Of a stretch of DNA of 64,000 bases, positions 52,623-60,826 are shown piece by piece. Under the pieces are notes generated by a model. The model was not told the origin of the DNA. It saw only the letters and a program-made list of their open reading frames with translations, and did no database searches. The stretch is from contig JBARZY010000044.1 of assembly GCA_049650345.1 (NCBI GenBank), positions 62,001 to 126,000 of the forward strand. Reading direction: 5' to 3'. The number at the start of each line of letters is the position of its first letter. The stretch's first letter is position 1. This stretch comes from Glaciecola sp049650345. Its GTDB lineage: Bacteria > Pseudomonadota > Gammaproteobacteria > Enterobacterales > Alteromonadaceae. Both the position numbers and the translations under genes were made by a program.

Positions 52623-53513
52623 ATGAGTAAGTGGATTATTGGGGTAGATGCCGGTGGCACCAAGTGTAAGGCAAGTTTGTTTAATGCCGCGGGTGACGAA
52701 ATAGCCTCATCTACCACTGGGCCGGCTAATTTATTTAGTGACTTTCAAGGGGCTATAGCCTCTATTATGCTGGCATGCGAGCAAGTTTTGCTGGCAAGCG
52801 GACACCATATTAAACCAGAACAATGCGCACTCAGTATTGGTGCTGCGGGCGCTAGTGTGGGTTCTGTTCAGAAAAAAATGCAAGCGTGGCAACATCCTTT
52901 TGCCAGCATGCAAATACATTCTGATCTTCACATATCGTGTATTGCCGCAAATGACACACAGCCTTGTGTAATGATAATTGTTGGCACGGGCTCCAGTGTG
53001 GCAATTTTCAATAATAATGAGGTAGCGCAGTTTGGTGGCCATGGATTTTTATTAGGTGACGAAGCATCGGGTGCATGGCTAGGTCGCAAAGCTGTGCAGT
53101 GGTATTTACACATGTTAGAGCAACTTATTCCCAATACTGAAAAAGTGCAAAATCATGCCCTTGAGCGTGCATTGGCAAAAGTGTTAGGCAATGATATTGA
53201 TGCTATTATTGAAATGTACGGTAAAGCCAATGCCGCTACTTTTGCTTCGCTTGTTCCTACTCTATTAGCATGTCACGAGCAAAGCGCGAATGTGCAAGAA
53301 TGGGTTGAGCAGGGCGCGCGGTATTTTGCTAGCATCATTCGTCATCATGCAAACGACCTCCCCATTTTTATCGATGGTGGTTTAGCCGGCCTCTACACGC
53401 CAATATTGACCAAAATGTTAACACGTAGTGCTGGCGTACCTAAAAAGTCAGCCACTTATGGTGCATACTTGTGCGTCAACAAGTCCGAAACCTTGTCGCA
53501 GAAATTCGCCTAA
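52623..53513 (+). CDS. BadF/BadG-type N-acetylglucosamine/N-acetylmuramic acid kinase-like protein
   Basis: The 296 residues are an ASKHA sugar kinase: phosphate-1 loop IIGVDAGGTKCKASLFNA (about 5-22), phosphate-2 loop MIIVGTGSSVAIF (about 118-130), FGGHGFLLGDEASGAWLGRKAV (about 138-159), and an adenosine-site block IFIDGGLAGLYTPIL (about 251-265). This is the BadF group that includes eukaryotic GlcNAc kinase and Clostridium MurK, which phosphorylates MurNAc and GlcNAc. Next to murQ, which needs MurNAc-6-P, the same role is likely. GGAG precedes the ATG. It lies 58 nt after alr and 21 nt before gcdH. Confidence 0.88.
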   Translation: MSKWIIGVDAGGTKCKASLFNAAGDEIASSTTGPANLFSDFQGAIASIMLACEQVLLASGHHIKPEQCALSIGAAGASVGSVQKKMQAWQHPFASMQIHSDLHISCIAANDTQPCVMIIVGTGSSVAIFNNNEVAQFGGHGFLLGDEASGAWLGRKAVQWYLHMLEQLIPNTEKVQNHALERALAKVLGNDIDAIIEMYGKANAATFASLVPTLLACHEQSANVQEWVEQGARYFASIIRHHANDLPIFIDGGLAGLYTPILTKMLTRSAGVPKKSATYGAYLCVNKSETLSQKFA

Positions 53514-53534
53514 TTTAAGCTGTTAGAGGACAAT

Positions 53535-54722
53535 ATGTTATCACATTGGCAAGACTTGCTATTACTTAACGAGCAACTTAGCGAACAAGAAAAACTGATT
53601 CAACAAAGTGCTCACCAATTTGCTCAACAAGAGTTGCAGCCAGGCATTTTAATGGCAAACAGAGAAGGTGTGTTTGATAAAAATATTATGCGTAAAATGG
53701 GTGATGCTGGATTATTGGGGGCAACCATTGAGGGCTATGGATGTGCAGCCATTAACTATGTGTCATATGGCTTAATTGCACGTGAAATTGAACGCGTTGA
53801 CTCAGGCTATCGAAGTGCCATGAGTGTGCAATCATCATTGGTGATGCACCCTATTAATGTGTTTGGCAGTGAGTCACAAAAGCAACAATATTTACCTAAA
53901 TTAGCGACCGGTGAGTACATCGGCTGTTTTGGGTTAACAGAGCCCGATGCTGGTTCAGATCCTGCCGCAATGAATACGCGTGCCAAACGGGTAGAAGGCG
54001 GATTTGTATTAACGGGCAATAAGATGTGGATCACCAATAGCCCGATTGCCGATATATTTGTGGTGTGGGCAAAAATGAACGATACCATCAACGGCGAAAC
54101 GCATGACGATATTCATGGGTTTATACTAGAGCGCAAATTTGCTGGTTTAAGCACCCCTGAAATTAAAGGTAAGCAATCCCTGAAAGCCTCAATTACGGGT
54201 GAGATTGTCATGGACGAAGTGTTTGTACCTGCTGAAAATATTCTGCCTAAGGTAAAAGGCCTAAAAGGCCCATTTAGTTGCTTGAACATGGCTCGATATG
54301 GCATTTCATGGGGCGTGCTTGGCGCTGCCGAGTGCTGTTGGCACCGTGCTCGCGATTACGGATTACAGCGTAAACAGTTCAATAAACCCCTGGCACAAAC
54401 CCAATTATTCCAAACCAAACTTGCCGATATGCAAACTGAGATCAGCCTTGGTTTGCAAGCTTCATTGCGGGTAGGGCGTTTAATAGATGCCAAGCAAATG
54501 GATCCCGCGATGATTTCTATGGTAAAACGCAACAATTGTGGCAAAGCCTTAGATATTGCCCGCAAAGCGAGAGACATGCATGGCGGTAACGGCATTAGTG
54601 ATGAATACCATGTTATTCGCCATATGATTAATCTTGAGACCGTTAATACCTATGAAGGCACTTATGATATTCATGGTTTAATATTAGGTCGCTCGCAAAC
54701 CGGTTTACAAGCGTTCTTTTAG
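53535..54722 (+). CDS. gcdH: Glutaryl-CoA dehydrogenase
   Basis: An FAD acyl-CoA dehydrogenase that converts glutaryl-CoA to crotonyl-CoA in lysine and tryptophan breakdown. The 395 residues show EIERVDSGYRSAMSVQSSLVMHPI (about 83-106), typical of GcdH, then CFGLTEPDAGSDPAAM (about 131-146), KMWITNSPIADIFVVWA, RMYGI-type helix AECCWHRARDYGLQRKQF, and the catalytic Glu in ETVNTYEGTYDIHGLI (about 365-380). AGAGGA precedes the ATG by five to six bases. It follows the kinase gene closely, but no functional link to wall salvage is evident. Confidence 0.94.
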   Translation: MLSHWQDLLLLNEQLSEQEKLIQQSAHQFAQQELQPGILMANREGVFDKNIMRKMGDAGLLGATIEGYGCAAINYVSYGLIAREIERVDSGYRSAMSVQSSLVMHPINVFGSESQKQQYLPKLATGEYIGCFGLTEPDAGSDPAAMNTRAKRVEGGFVLTGNKMWITNSPIADIFVVWAKMNDTINGETHDDIHGFILERKFAGLSTPEIKGKQSLKASITGEIVMDEVFVPAENILPKVKGLKGPFSCLNMARYGISWGVLGAAECCWHRARDYGLQRKQFNKPLAQTQLFQTKLADMQTEISLGLQASLRVGRLIDAKQMDPAMISMVKRNNCGKALDIARKARDMHGGNGISDEYHVIRHMINLETVNTYEGTYDIHGLILGRSQTGLQAFF

Positions 54723-54733
54723 CGCTTTATCGC

Positions 54734-55201
54734 TTAAGAACTCGGTGCAATGCTATTCATTACTTTAATCAAGTTACTGTTGTATGCGCTGGGTTCAAAG
54801 GTCAGCGGCATTTCTGTAATTTTGTCACCACGAGTATTGAGCACTAGTACGCGAGGAAAGCCAGATAAATTATGCTTTGCAGCAAATGCCTGACCTTCAG
54901 ATGTGTCATGATCTAGCCGAGCAAACACAAACCCTTTTTGAATGGTGTCTGCTACTAAACTATTGGCCAATACTTGAGTATCAAGTTTACGACAGCTAGG
55001 GCACCAAATGGCCGAATAGTCAGCCAACACTACTTTACCGCTTTGTTCAGCTATTTTGGTAGCGTCTTCTAATGAATGCACGGTAAATGGTAACTCTGCT
55101 AAAGCAGCCTTGCCAAGCTGAGTATGCACAAGTTTGTTACCAAAATACACCACAGCCACAATGGCAATCAAGCCGAGTGTTTTAATCAATAGTTTTTGCA
55201 T
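54734..55201 (-). CDS. Membrane-anchored periplasmic thioredoxin-like protein
   Basis: The 155 residues have an N-terminal membrane anchor (about 7-22) and a thioredoxin fold with active site AIWCPSCRKLD (about 65-75) and cis-Pro segment LSGFPRVLVLN. The sequence around the CxxC and following DHDTSEGQAFAAKHNLSGFP is like the C-terminal (gamma) domain of DsbD and related thioredoxin_7 proteins, so it should handle thiols in the periplasm. No dsbD transmembrane part is adjacent. The stop lies 11 nt from the gcdH stop (convergent). Confidence 0.87.
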   Translation of the reverse strand: MQKLLIKTLGLIAIVAVVYFGNKLVHTQLGKAALAELPFTVHSLEDATKIAEQSGKVVLADYSAIWCPSCRKLDTQVLANSLVADTIQKGFVFARLDHDTSEGQAFAAKHNLSGFPRVLVLNTRGDKITEMPLTFEPSAYNSNLIKVMNSIAPSS

Positions 55202-55311
55202 TACTGCCCTTTTTTATTACGTTATTCTGAATGATGACTCTACTGAATTACTAAGACCTAACTAAGCAATAAAATATTTCAGCTATATGTGCCTAACGTA
55301 AAAAGAGTGAA

Positions 55312-56094
55312 TTACCAGCGACGAATAATATCTTCATACAACGACTCATCAAGAAGTGATGGCGATGTTGCCGGTGGGTTCATAATGCGCTCGATCTCGT
55401 CTTGTTCTTGCATCTGGGCAATATTGGTATTAAATGTTTCTATTAGGTTTTTCGCGTTTGGGGTTGTGGCGAGTAATGCTACCGACACATCTACAATGAA
55501 TACTGGTTTACTCGATAGATATAAGGGCTCTTCGCCATTACTCACAAGCAACTTGTTAAATTCTTCTAACATGTATTTGTCGGCAATGATGTAATCAACT
55601 CGTTGTCCAGCAAGTTGTTGTATATTACCTAAAAAGTCAGTTGCTCTAGCCCAACTTACCGAGCGCTCACCACGGAGTTGGTCAGTGTTTGCAAACCTGC
55701 TTTCTATGCCTAAACGCTGGCGATATATTTTATCAAGGCGAGTTAACTGTTTTGCTTTTTGATATTTAGACGCAATGTGTAAGGGTAAGCTTAGATAAGC
55801 TTGTGAATACACGTAATTGCTTTGTGGTTCATTTAATGAGTAGTGGTCAATGTAGCCTACAAATTTCCCATTTCTTAAGCCCGAACCTATCCATGCCTGA
55901 GTGGTTGCCGTAATGCTAACGTTTTGATCGGGTAGGGCTTGGGTAACAATATCGTTTGCACGAGCACTGTTGTCAGATTTATCAATAAACGTTGATATTT
56001 TGTTCCCCACCAATGGCAAGGCAGCCTGAGCACTAAAACAAATGACGCTAAGAATACTAAAACAGACACCCGCTACAACGTGTTTCGATTTCAA
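55312..56094 (-). CDS. Periplasmic solute-binding-like protein (SBP_bac_3 type)
   Basis: The 260 residues carry a signal peptide (about 1-24, ending AQA-ALP) and a two-lobe binding fold of the amino-acid-binding type, visible as GKFVGYIDHYSLN (about 76-88), SQAYLSLPLHIASKY, and RVDYIIADKYMLEEF (about 162-176). Similar proteins occur singly in Alteromonas and Shewanella without an ABC transporter. It starts with TTG at 56094 behind AGAGG six bases upstream. No permease or ATPase is adjacent, so a sensory or orphan role is possible. Ligand unknown. Confidence 0.72.
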   Translation of the reverse strand: MKSKHVVAGVCFSILSVICFSAQAALPLVGNKISTFIDKSDNSARANDIVTQALPDQNVSITATTQAWIGSGLRNGKFVGYIDHYSLNEPQSNYVYSQAYLSLPLHIASKYQKAKQLTRLDKIYRQRLGIESRFANTDQLRGERSVSWARATDFLGNIQQLAGQRVDYIIADKYMLEEFNKLLVSNGEEPLYLSSKPVFIVDVSVALLATTPNAKNLIETFNTNIAQMQEQDEIERIMNPPATSPSLLDESLYEDIIRRW

Positions 56095-56204
56095 TCTACA
56101 CCTCTACATTGGTAAAGTTTATTTGTTATATTAATATAACGAGAAAACACGAGGAATGGATTGCTTACCGCGTGAACGAATATCAATCAGTTTGCGCATT
56201 GCGT

Positions 56205-57629
56205 TTATTCGCCAAATGCCCCTGCTGCACCGGGGTAAACAACTGGGCTTTCAAAGCCGCTTTGACTCACGCTAGCTACACCAAAAAAATAATTATCAAT
56301 CACTACATTTTCAAGGGTAAACTCAGTCACCTTGCCTACATAACGGCTATATTGCCATTGGGGGGCGTCAGTGTAACGCCAATAAATTTTGTAACCTTTG
56401 AGTTGTGGGTTTTGTGCACTGTTTAACGCTGCCCAACTTAGGGTGGTAGAGGGTTCAACCGCACCTTTGATACTCACATTGATGGGCGGTTTAGGTGCCC
56501 ATGACATACCGGCTAAAGAAACTGCGTTTAATGCAGTGAGTTTAGCGGCATAATCAAAGTCTACCCCGTCGATTGTGTCGCCGTATACGATACCATCTTC
56601 TGTGCGCAAATCTTGATGTTGACGCTGATAGTGTTCATTAGTTTCCATAATGCGTACACCCGGATAACCCACATCGTTAAAGGGCTTATGGTGCCCACCG
56701 CGTCTAAAACGGTCTAATCTATAAACTACCATGGTATCTAAGTTTTCTATGTAAGCATCGGCCATCTTGTCGATATATCTGGCTAAGTTTCTACTGGGTG
56801 AATCCACTTCGCCACCGGTAAAGCGTCTTAAACGGGCTTCTTGTTCGGTTTCAGTATTGCGCGTGCCCTCAGCAAATATTCGAGCAGTAGTATTATTGAT
56901 AACACCATTTACACCCTCAATATTGCCAATCATGTCGTTATTCAGCACGGCTTTTAATTGCCAATTGTTTGCTTGCGCATACTCTGCCAGTATTTGCCCG
57001 CCAAACAAACCTTGTTCCTCACCGGCAAGTGCTGCGTACACAATACTGCCATTGAACTGGTATTGACTTAGTACTCTTGCGGCTTCTAATGTGCCTGCCA
57101 CGCCCGACGCATTATCGTTGGCACCCGGTGAGTCACTGGTAAAATCCATTACGTCAGAAACGCGTGAATCAATATCACCACTCATTAATACATACTTATT
57201 AGGATCGCTTGTACCTTTTTGAATAGCAATCACACTTACCACTTCTGTGGCATCGGGAATTCGACGCTCACCTGAAATAACTTGTGATTGAAAAAACACT
57301 TCAAGGCAGCCACCGCATTCAGCCGAAATTTTATCAAATTCGGCTTTTATCCATCGTCTTGCTGCGCCAATACCGCGGGTGTCAGATTCAGTTTCCGACA
57401 AAGTATGACGCGTGCCAAAACTAACCAGTGTGCTTATGTCTTGTTCGATGCGTTTTGCAGAAATTTGCTTCGCTATTGTGTGGAGGACCTCAGGTGTATT
57501 TACCGTGTTATCAACGGCTGCAGATAGTTGCTGTGCGCTAAGCGATGCACTAGTGAAAAATAGCGCTGCGCTACACATGCTAACAGCAAATGTTTTTACG
57601 CGATTGACACAATGGTTATTCAGTAACAT
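56205..57629 (-). CDS. Secreted M28-family zinc aminopeptidase with C-terminal Fn3-like domain
   Basis: The 474 residues begin with a signal peptide (about 1-32), then an M28 catalytic domain: MSGDIDSRVSDVMDFTSDSP and GANDNASGVAGTLEAARVL (about 145-183), LAGEEQGLFGGQILAEYA (about 199-216; catalytic Glu and Glu ligand), VLNNDMIGN (about 222-230) and GYPGVRIMETNEHYQRQH (His ligand). A fibronectin-type III-like tail follows (about 385-474). The first metal-ligand position, usually HxDS, reads GDIDS here. The ATG at 57629 has GGAG five bases upstream; the open frame upstream to 57701 overlaps fre and is not used. It likely releases N-terminal amino acids outside the cytoplasm. Confidence 0.9.
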   Translation of the reverse strand: MLLNNHCVNRVKTFAVSMCSAALFFTSASLSAQQLSAAVDNTVNTPEVLHTIAKQISAKRIEQDISTLVSFGTRHTLSETESDTRGIGAARRWIKAEFDKISAECGGCLEVFFQSQVISGERRIPDATEVVSVIAIQKGTSDPNKYVLMSGDIDSRVSDVMDFTSDSPGANDNASGVAGTLEAARVLSQYQFNGSIVYAALAGEEQGLFGGQILAEYAQANNWQLKAVLNNDMIGNIEGVNGVINNTTARIFAEGTRNTETEQEARLRRFTGGEVDSPSRNLARYIDKMADAYIENLDTMVVYRLDRFRRGGHHKPFNDVGYPGVRIMETNEHYQRQHQDLRTEDGIVYGDTIDGVDFDYAAKLTALNAVSLAGMSWAPKPPINVSIKGAVEPSTTLSWAALNSAQNPQLKGYKIYWRYTDAPQWQYSRYVGKVTEFTLENVVIDNYFFGVASVSQSGFESPVVYPGAAGAFGE

Positions 57630-57657
57630 AAGATCTCCAATTTTGCTGTATAAAAGC

Positions 57658-58353
57658 TTAGATATAGGCGTAGGCATCACCAAATAAATGATTGCTATCA
57701 AGCCCTAATGGGACAAATGCGTCTCTTATTACGGCTGACATTTCAAAGCGACCCGCTGTATACACCTGTGTATCGCTTAAGCTGGTGAAGTCTGCCATTA
57801 CCGCTTGGTGTACCATGCCTGTTTTGCCTTCCCAATCGGCGTTTGGGTTTTCTACTACGGGTATAAATATGAAATGAGGGTGCAATGTGGCCAGTGCAGA
57901 TAAGTCGTCTGCTTCATATAGGTCTTCAGCGTTTTTGGCACCCCAATATAAGTGTATATCGCGCTGTGGCTGTTGTTGTAAGCAGCTTAATACAATTGAT
58001 TTGGCGTATGAGTACCCTGTACCACCTGCTATCACAATAAGAGGGCGCTCAGATTCGCGTAAAAATGCATTGCCCAAACCAATCTCTACGGTAAGCGATT
58101 GCTCTTGGCGGGCCTTCTCTACTACTTCATATGCATAGCTGTTGTCTGGGGTTGCGCCAATATGCAGCTCAATTAAATTATCTTGCGAGGGCATGCTAGC
58201 TATTGAAAAGGGGCGTTTGTCGCCTTCGCCCATTACGACCTGTAAATATTGGCCGGGTTTAAAATTGATGGCTTGCTGTGCATCTAGTATTAGTTTTAGC
58301 ACATAAGGGGTAAGCGGTTCTATACTTACCACTTTGCTTTGTACGGTTATCAT
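57658..58353 (-). CDS. fre: NAD(P)H:flavin reductase Fre (LuxG-like)
   Basis: Reduces free flavins with NAD(P)H. The 231 residues (E. coli Fre 233) show YVLKLILDA, RPFSIASMPSQDNLIELHIG (about 68-87, flavin site), VIAGGTGYSYAKSIVLSCL (about 109-127, NADH site) and YTAGRFEMSAVIRDAFVPLG (about 199-218). The absence of a 2Fe-2S domain separates it from oxygenase reductases. AGGA lies six bases before the ATG. It is downstream of ubiD, the E. coli order, with 47 nt between. Confidence 0.94.
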   Translation of the reverse strand: MITVQSKVVSIEPLTPYVLKLILDAQQAINFKPGQYLQVVMGEGDKRPFSIASMPSQDNLIELHIGATPDNSYAYEVVEKARQEQSLTVEIGLGNAFLRESERPLIVIAGGTGYSYAKSIVLSCLQQQPQRDIHLYWGAKNAEDLYEADDLSALATLHPHFIFIPVVENPNADWEGKTGMVHQAVMADFTSLSDTQVYTAGRFEMSAVIRDAFVPLGLDSNHLFGDAYAYI

Positions 58354-58400
58354 GTTGTTCCTAAGTTTGGTGTTGCGATGTTATTGGTATGAACGCCTTA

Positions 58401-59870
58401 TTATTTTAATAAGCCCAATTCATCCCAAATATCATCTACTTTTTGCTTCACGGCTTCATCCATAATAATGGGGGTTCCCCATTCTCTGTCAGTTTCACCG
58501 GGCATTTTGTTGGTTGCATCTAAGCCCATTTTCGAGCCTAAGCCAGATACTGGCGATGCAAAGTCTAAATAATCAATTGGGGTATTTTCTATCAATGTTG
58601 TGTCTCGTGCGGGGTCCATTCTGGTAGTTATCGCCCAAATGACATCATTCCAATCGCGTGCATTTACGTCGTCGTCACATACTATCACAAATTTGGTATA
58701 CATGAATTGGCGTAAAAATGACCAAACGCCCATCATCACCCGTTTCGCATGGCCTGGATATTGTTTTTTCATGGTCACTACAGCCATGCGATATGAACAG
58801 CCCTCTGGAGGCAAATAAAAATCCACAATTTCAGGAAACTGCTTTTGCAAAATAGGCACAAATACTTCATTTAACGCAACCCCTAAAATAGCGGGTTCAT
58901 CGGGTGGTCTGCCGGTATAAGTTGAGTGATAAATAGGATTGTCACGATGCGTAATATGCGTGACCGTCATCACCGGAAAATCATCAACTTCATTGTAATA
59001 GCCAGTATGATCGCCGTAAGGCCCCTCTGGCGCGGTTTCGTCTTGTGCGATGTAACCTTCCAACACAATTTCGGCGCTAGCAGGCACTTGCAGATCGTTG
59101 GAAACCGATTTAACTACCTCGGTTTTATCGCCGCGCAGCAAACCTGCAAAAGCATACTCAGATAAGGTATCTGGTACAGGGGTAACGGCACCCAATATCG
59201 TGGCTGGATCTGCACCTAATGCAACCGACACTGGATAAGGCTCACCAGGGTGAGTTTGACACCATTCCCTAAAATCGAGTGCACCGCCTCGGTGCGACAA
59301 CCACCGCATAATAATCTTGTTTTTGCCAATCACTTGTTGGCGATAAATACCTAAATTTTGGCGTTTTTTGTGCGGGCCTCTTGTTACACTCAAACCCCAA
59401 GTAATTAAAGGTGCAGCGTCACCTGGCCAACATCTTTGAATGGGTAGTTTACCCAAATCAACCTTGTCGCCTTCAATGACATTTTGCTGACACGGCGCTC
59501 GTTTAACGACTTTCGCGGGCATGTTCAATACCTGCTTGAACACAGGGATTTTACTCATAAGATCTTTGAGTCCCTTAGGCGGCTCGGGCTCTTTTAAGAA
59601 GGCCAATAACTTGCCAACTTCTCTGAGTGCTTCTACTGATTCTTGCCCCATGCCCAATGCAACGCGTTCCGGCGTGCCAAATAGGTTAGCCAACACTGGC
59701 ATGTTATGGCCTTTAGGGTTTTCAAATAAAATAGCAGGGCCACCCGCACGCAATGTACGGTCGGCTATTTCGGTCATTTCTAAATCGGTATCAATGGGCA
59801 TGGTAACGCGTTTAAGTTGACCAATTTTTTCAAGCTGAGCAATAAAATCACGTAAATCTTTATACTTCAT
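58401..59870 (-). CDS. ubiD: 4-hydroxy-3-polyprenylbenzoate decarboxylase UbiD
   Basis: A prenylated-FMN-dependent decarboxylase of the ubiquinone pathway. From ATG at 59870 the length is 489 aa (E. coli 497), starting MKYKDLRDFIAQLEKIGQLKR. Family blocks include AILFENPKGHNMPVLANLFG (about 49-68), IYRQQVIGKNKIIMRWLSHRGGALDF (about 172-197), AETAPEGPYGDHTGYYN-type with the catalytic Glu and metal site (about 268-288), and VCDDDVNARDWNDVIWAITTRMDP near 400-420. A GTG four codons upstream is an alternative start. It needs UbiX, which is not in the window. Confidence 0.96.
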   Translation of the reverse strand: MKYKDLRDFIAQLEKIGQLKRVTMPIDTDLEMTEIADRTLRAGGPAILFENPKGHNMPVLANLFGTPERVALGMGQESVEALREVGKLLAFLKEPEPPKGLKDLMSKIPVFKQVLNMPAKVVKRAPCQQNVIEGDKVDLGKLPIQRCWPGDAAPLITWGLSVTRGPHKKRQNLGIYRQQVIGKNKIIMRWLSHRGGALDFREWCQTHPGEPYPVSVALGADPATILGAVTPVPDTLSEYAFAGLLRGDKTEVVKSVSNDLQVPASAEIVLEGYIAQDETAPEGPYGDHTGYYNEVDDFPVMTVTHITHRDNPIYHSTYTGRPPDEPAILGVALNEVFVPILQKQFPEIVDFYLPPEGCSYRMAVVTMKKQYPGHAKRVMMGVWSFLRQFMYTKFVIVCDDDVNARDWNDVIWAITTRMDPARDTTLIENTPIDYLDFASPVSGLGSKMGLDATNKMPGETDREWGTPIIMDEAVKQKVDDIWDELGLLK

Positions 59871-60001
59871 GGTGTAAGGCACTTATAAAAAGGTAACACG
59901 CAGTAATGCGTTTAATTGTGCTTATAATACAGTAAAATCACCAAATGAGATTACCCAATACACTAATTACGCGCTAATTTTATATTGATGGGGGTTTGTA
60001 C

Positions 60002-60028
60002 TTGAACAATTGACCTATTTGCCGATAA
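60002..60028 (+). promoter_or_regulatory. Candidate sigma-28 (FliA) promoter of motX
   Basis: GCCGATAA at 60021-60028 is an exact match to the sigma-28 -10 element. An 11-base spacer separates it from TTGAACAA (60002-60009), which matches the TAAAGTTT-type -35 poorly. The expected start lies about 40 nt before the motX ATG. Late flagellar motor genes are commonly FliA-dependent, which supports the reading. Confidence 0.65.
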
Positions 60029-60077
60029 GACTTTATTAGTAATATCGCTTTATCACATAAATTTAATAGGGGTAGTT

Positions 60078-60713
60078 ATGACAATCGCACGTAGCACTGC
60101 AAGCATCATACTATTTGTGCTTACAATGAGTTGCACAGGCATGCTAAAAGCACAAGAGTTAGAAGCCGTTCAATTATATTCGCAAGATGAACTCATTAGG
60201 CTAATTAATAACAATCAGCATTTAAATCAAGTTGAGCAAGACCGCTGTCAATTGGTACAAGATATTGAAGCGCGTGCCGACGTTATGCGTATTCCTGCTT
60301 ATCAATTTTTGTGGGGTGATATGCTTGCTTGGGGTGTGTGTGTTGATGTGAACGCAGTACAAGGCGTTTATTACATGCGGGCTGCCGCCGACCAAGGCTT
60401 ACCTGCTGCGCTAGAGCAATTAGGTCGTTATCATGCAAGTGGTAAGCTGGTACAAGAAGATAAGCAACGTGCTGTTATGTATTTACGTGAGGCATCAGCG
60501 CTTGGTAGCCTAAAAGCCCAATTACAACTGGCTGAACTATTTATTGATGGCTATGGCAGCCCATATGATTTTGAAGATTTATATCATTGGTTGTACAACG
60601 CAATAACTAGCGATAGAAGCACGCATCAAAAAATTGCGGTTTATATGGGCGAACTGGAAGCCCTTATGCATCCACGGGCAGTGCGTAATGCACGTAAACC
60701 CTTGATAGACTAG
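60078..60713 (+). CDS. motX: MotX, component of the sodium-driven polar flagellar motor
   Basis: MotX is a periplasmic protein that, with MotY, forms the T ring and places the PomAB stator of Na+-driven flagella. The 211-residue length equals Vibrio MotX. It has a signal peptide (about 1-25, ending LKA-QE), the MotX-typical VQLYSQDELIRLINNNQHL (about 31-49) and EQDRCQLVQDIEARADVMRIPAYQFLWGDMLAWGVCVD region (about 53-90; the two Cys), and Sel1-like repeats (about 92-165: AADQGLPAALEQLGRYHASG, ASALGSLKAQLQLAELF). It stands alone behind a sigma-28-like promoter, apart from any flagellar cluster. Confidence 0.9.
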   Translation: MTIARSTASIILFVLTMSCTGMLKAQELEAVQLYSQDELIRLINNNQHLNQVEQDRCQLVQDIEARADVMRIPAYQFLWGDMLAWGVCVDVNAVQGVYYMRAAADQGLPAALEQLGRYHASGKLVQEDKQRAVMYLREASALGSLKAQLQLAELFIDGYGSPYDFEDLYHWLYNAITSDRSTHQKIAVYMGELEALMHPRAVRNARKPLID

Positions 60714-60732
60714 TATCGTAATAGCCATATAA

Positions 60733-60758
60733 AAACCAAGCATTGGCTTGGTTTTTTT
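60733..60758 (+). terminator. Rho-independent terminator after motX
   Basis: AAACCAAGC / GCTTGGTTT stem, ATTG loop, seven T; about 20 nt after the motX stop. Confidence 0.92.
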
Positions 60759-60826
60759 GTGCCTAAATAAAAGTGAATGTGATATGTTTTATTATCAACA
60801 CGTACAATTTTACTTTAGGACTTAAC

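Noticed and set aside
44834..53513. Mobile genomic island carrying the mur locus
   Set aside because: No integrase, transposase, tRNA or flanking repeats are seen, and flanking genes are ordinary chromosomal genes.
57630..57701. Upstream start for the M28 peptidase overlapping fre
   Set aside because: It would put a non-signal segment before a clear signal peptide; the ATG at 57629 has GGAG five bases upstream.
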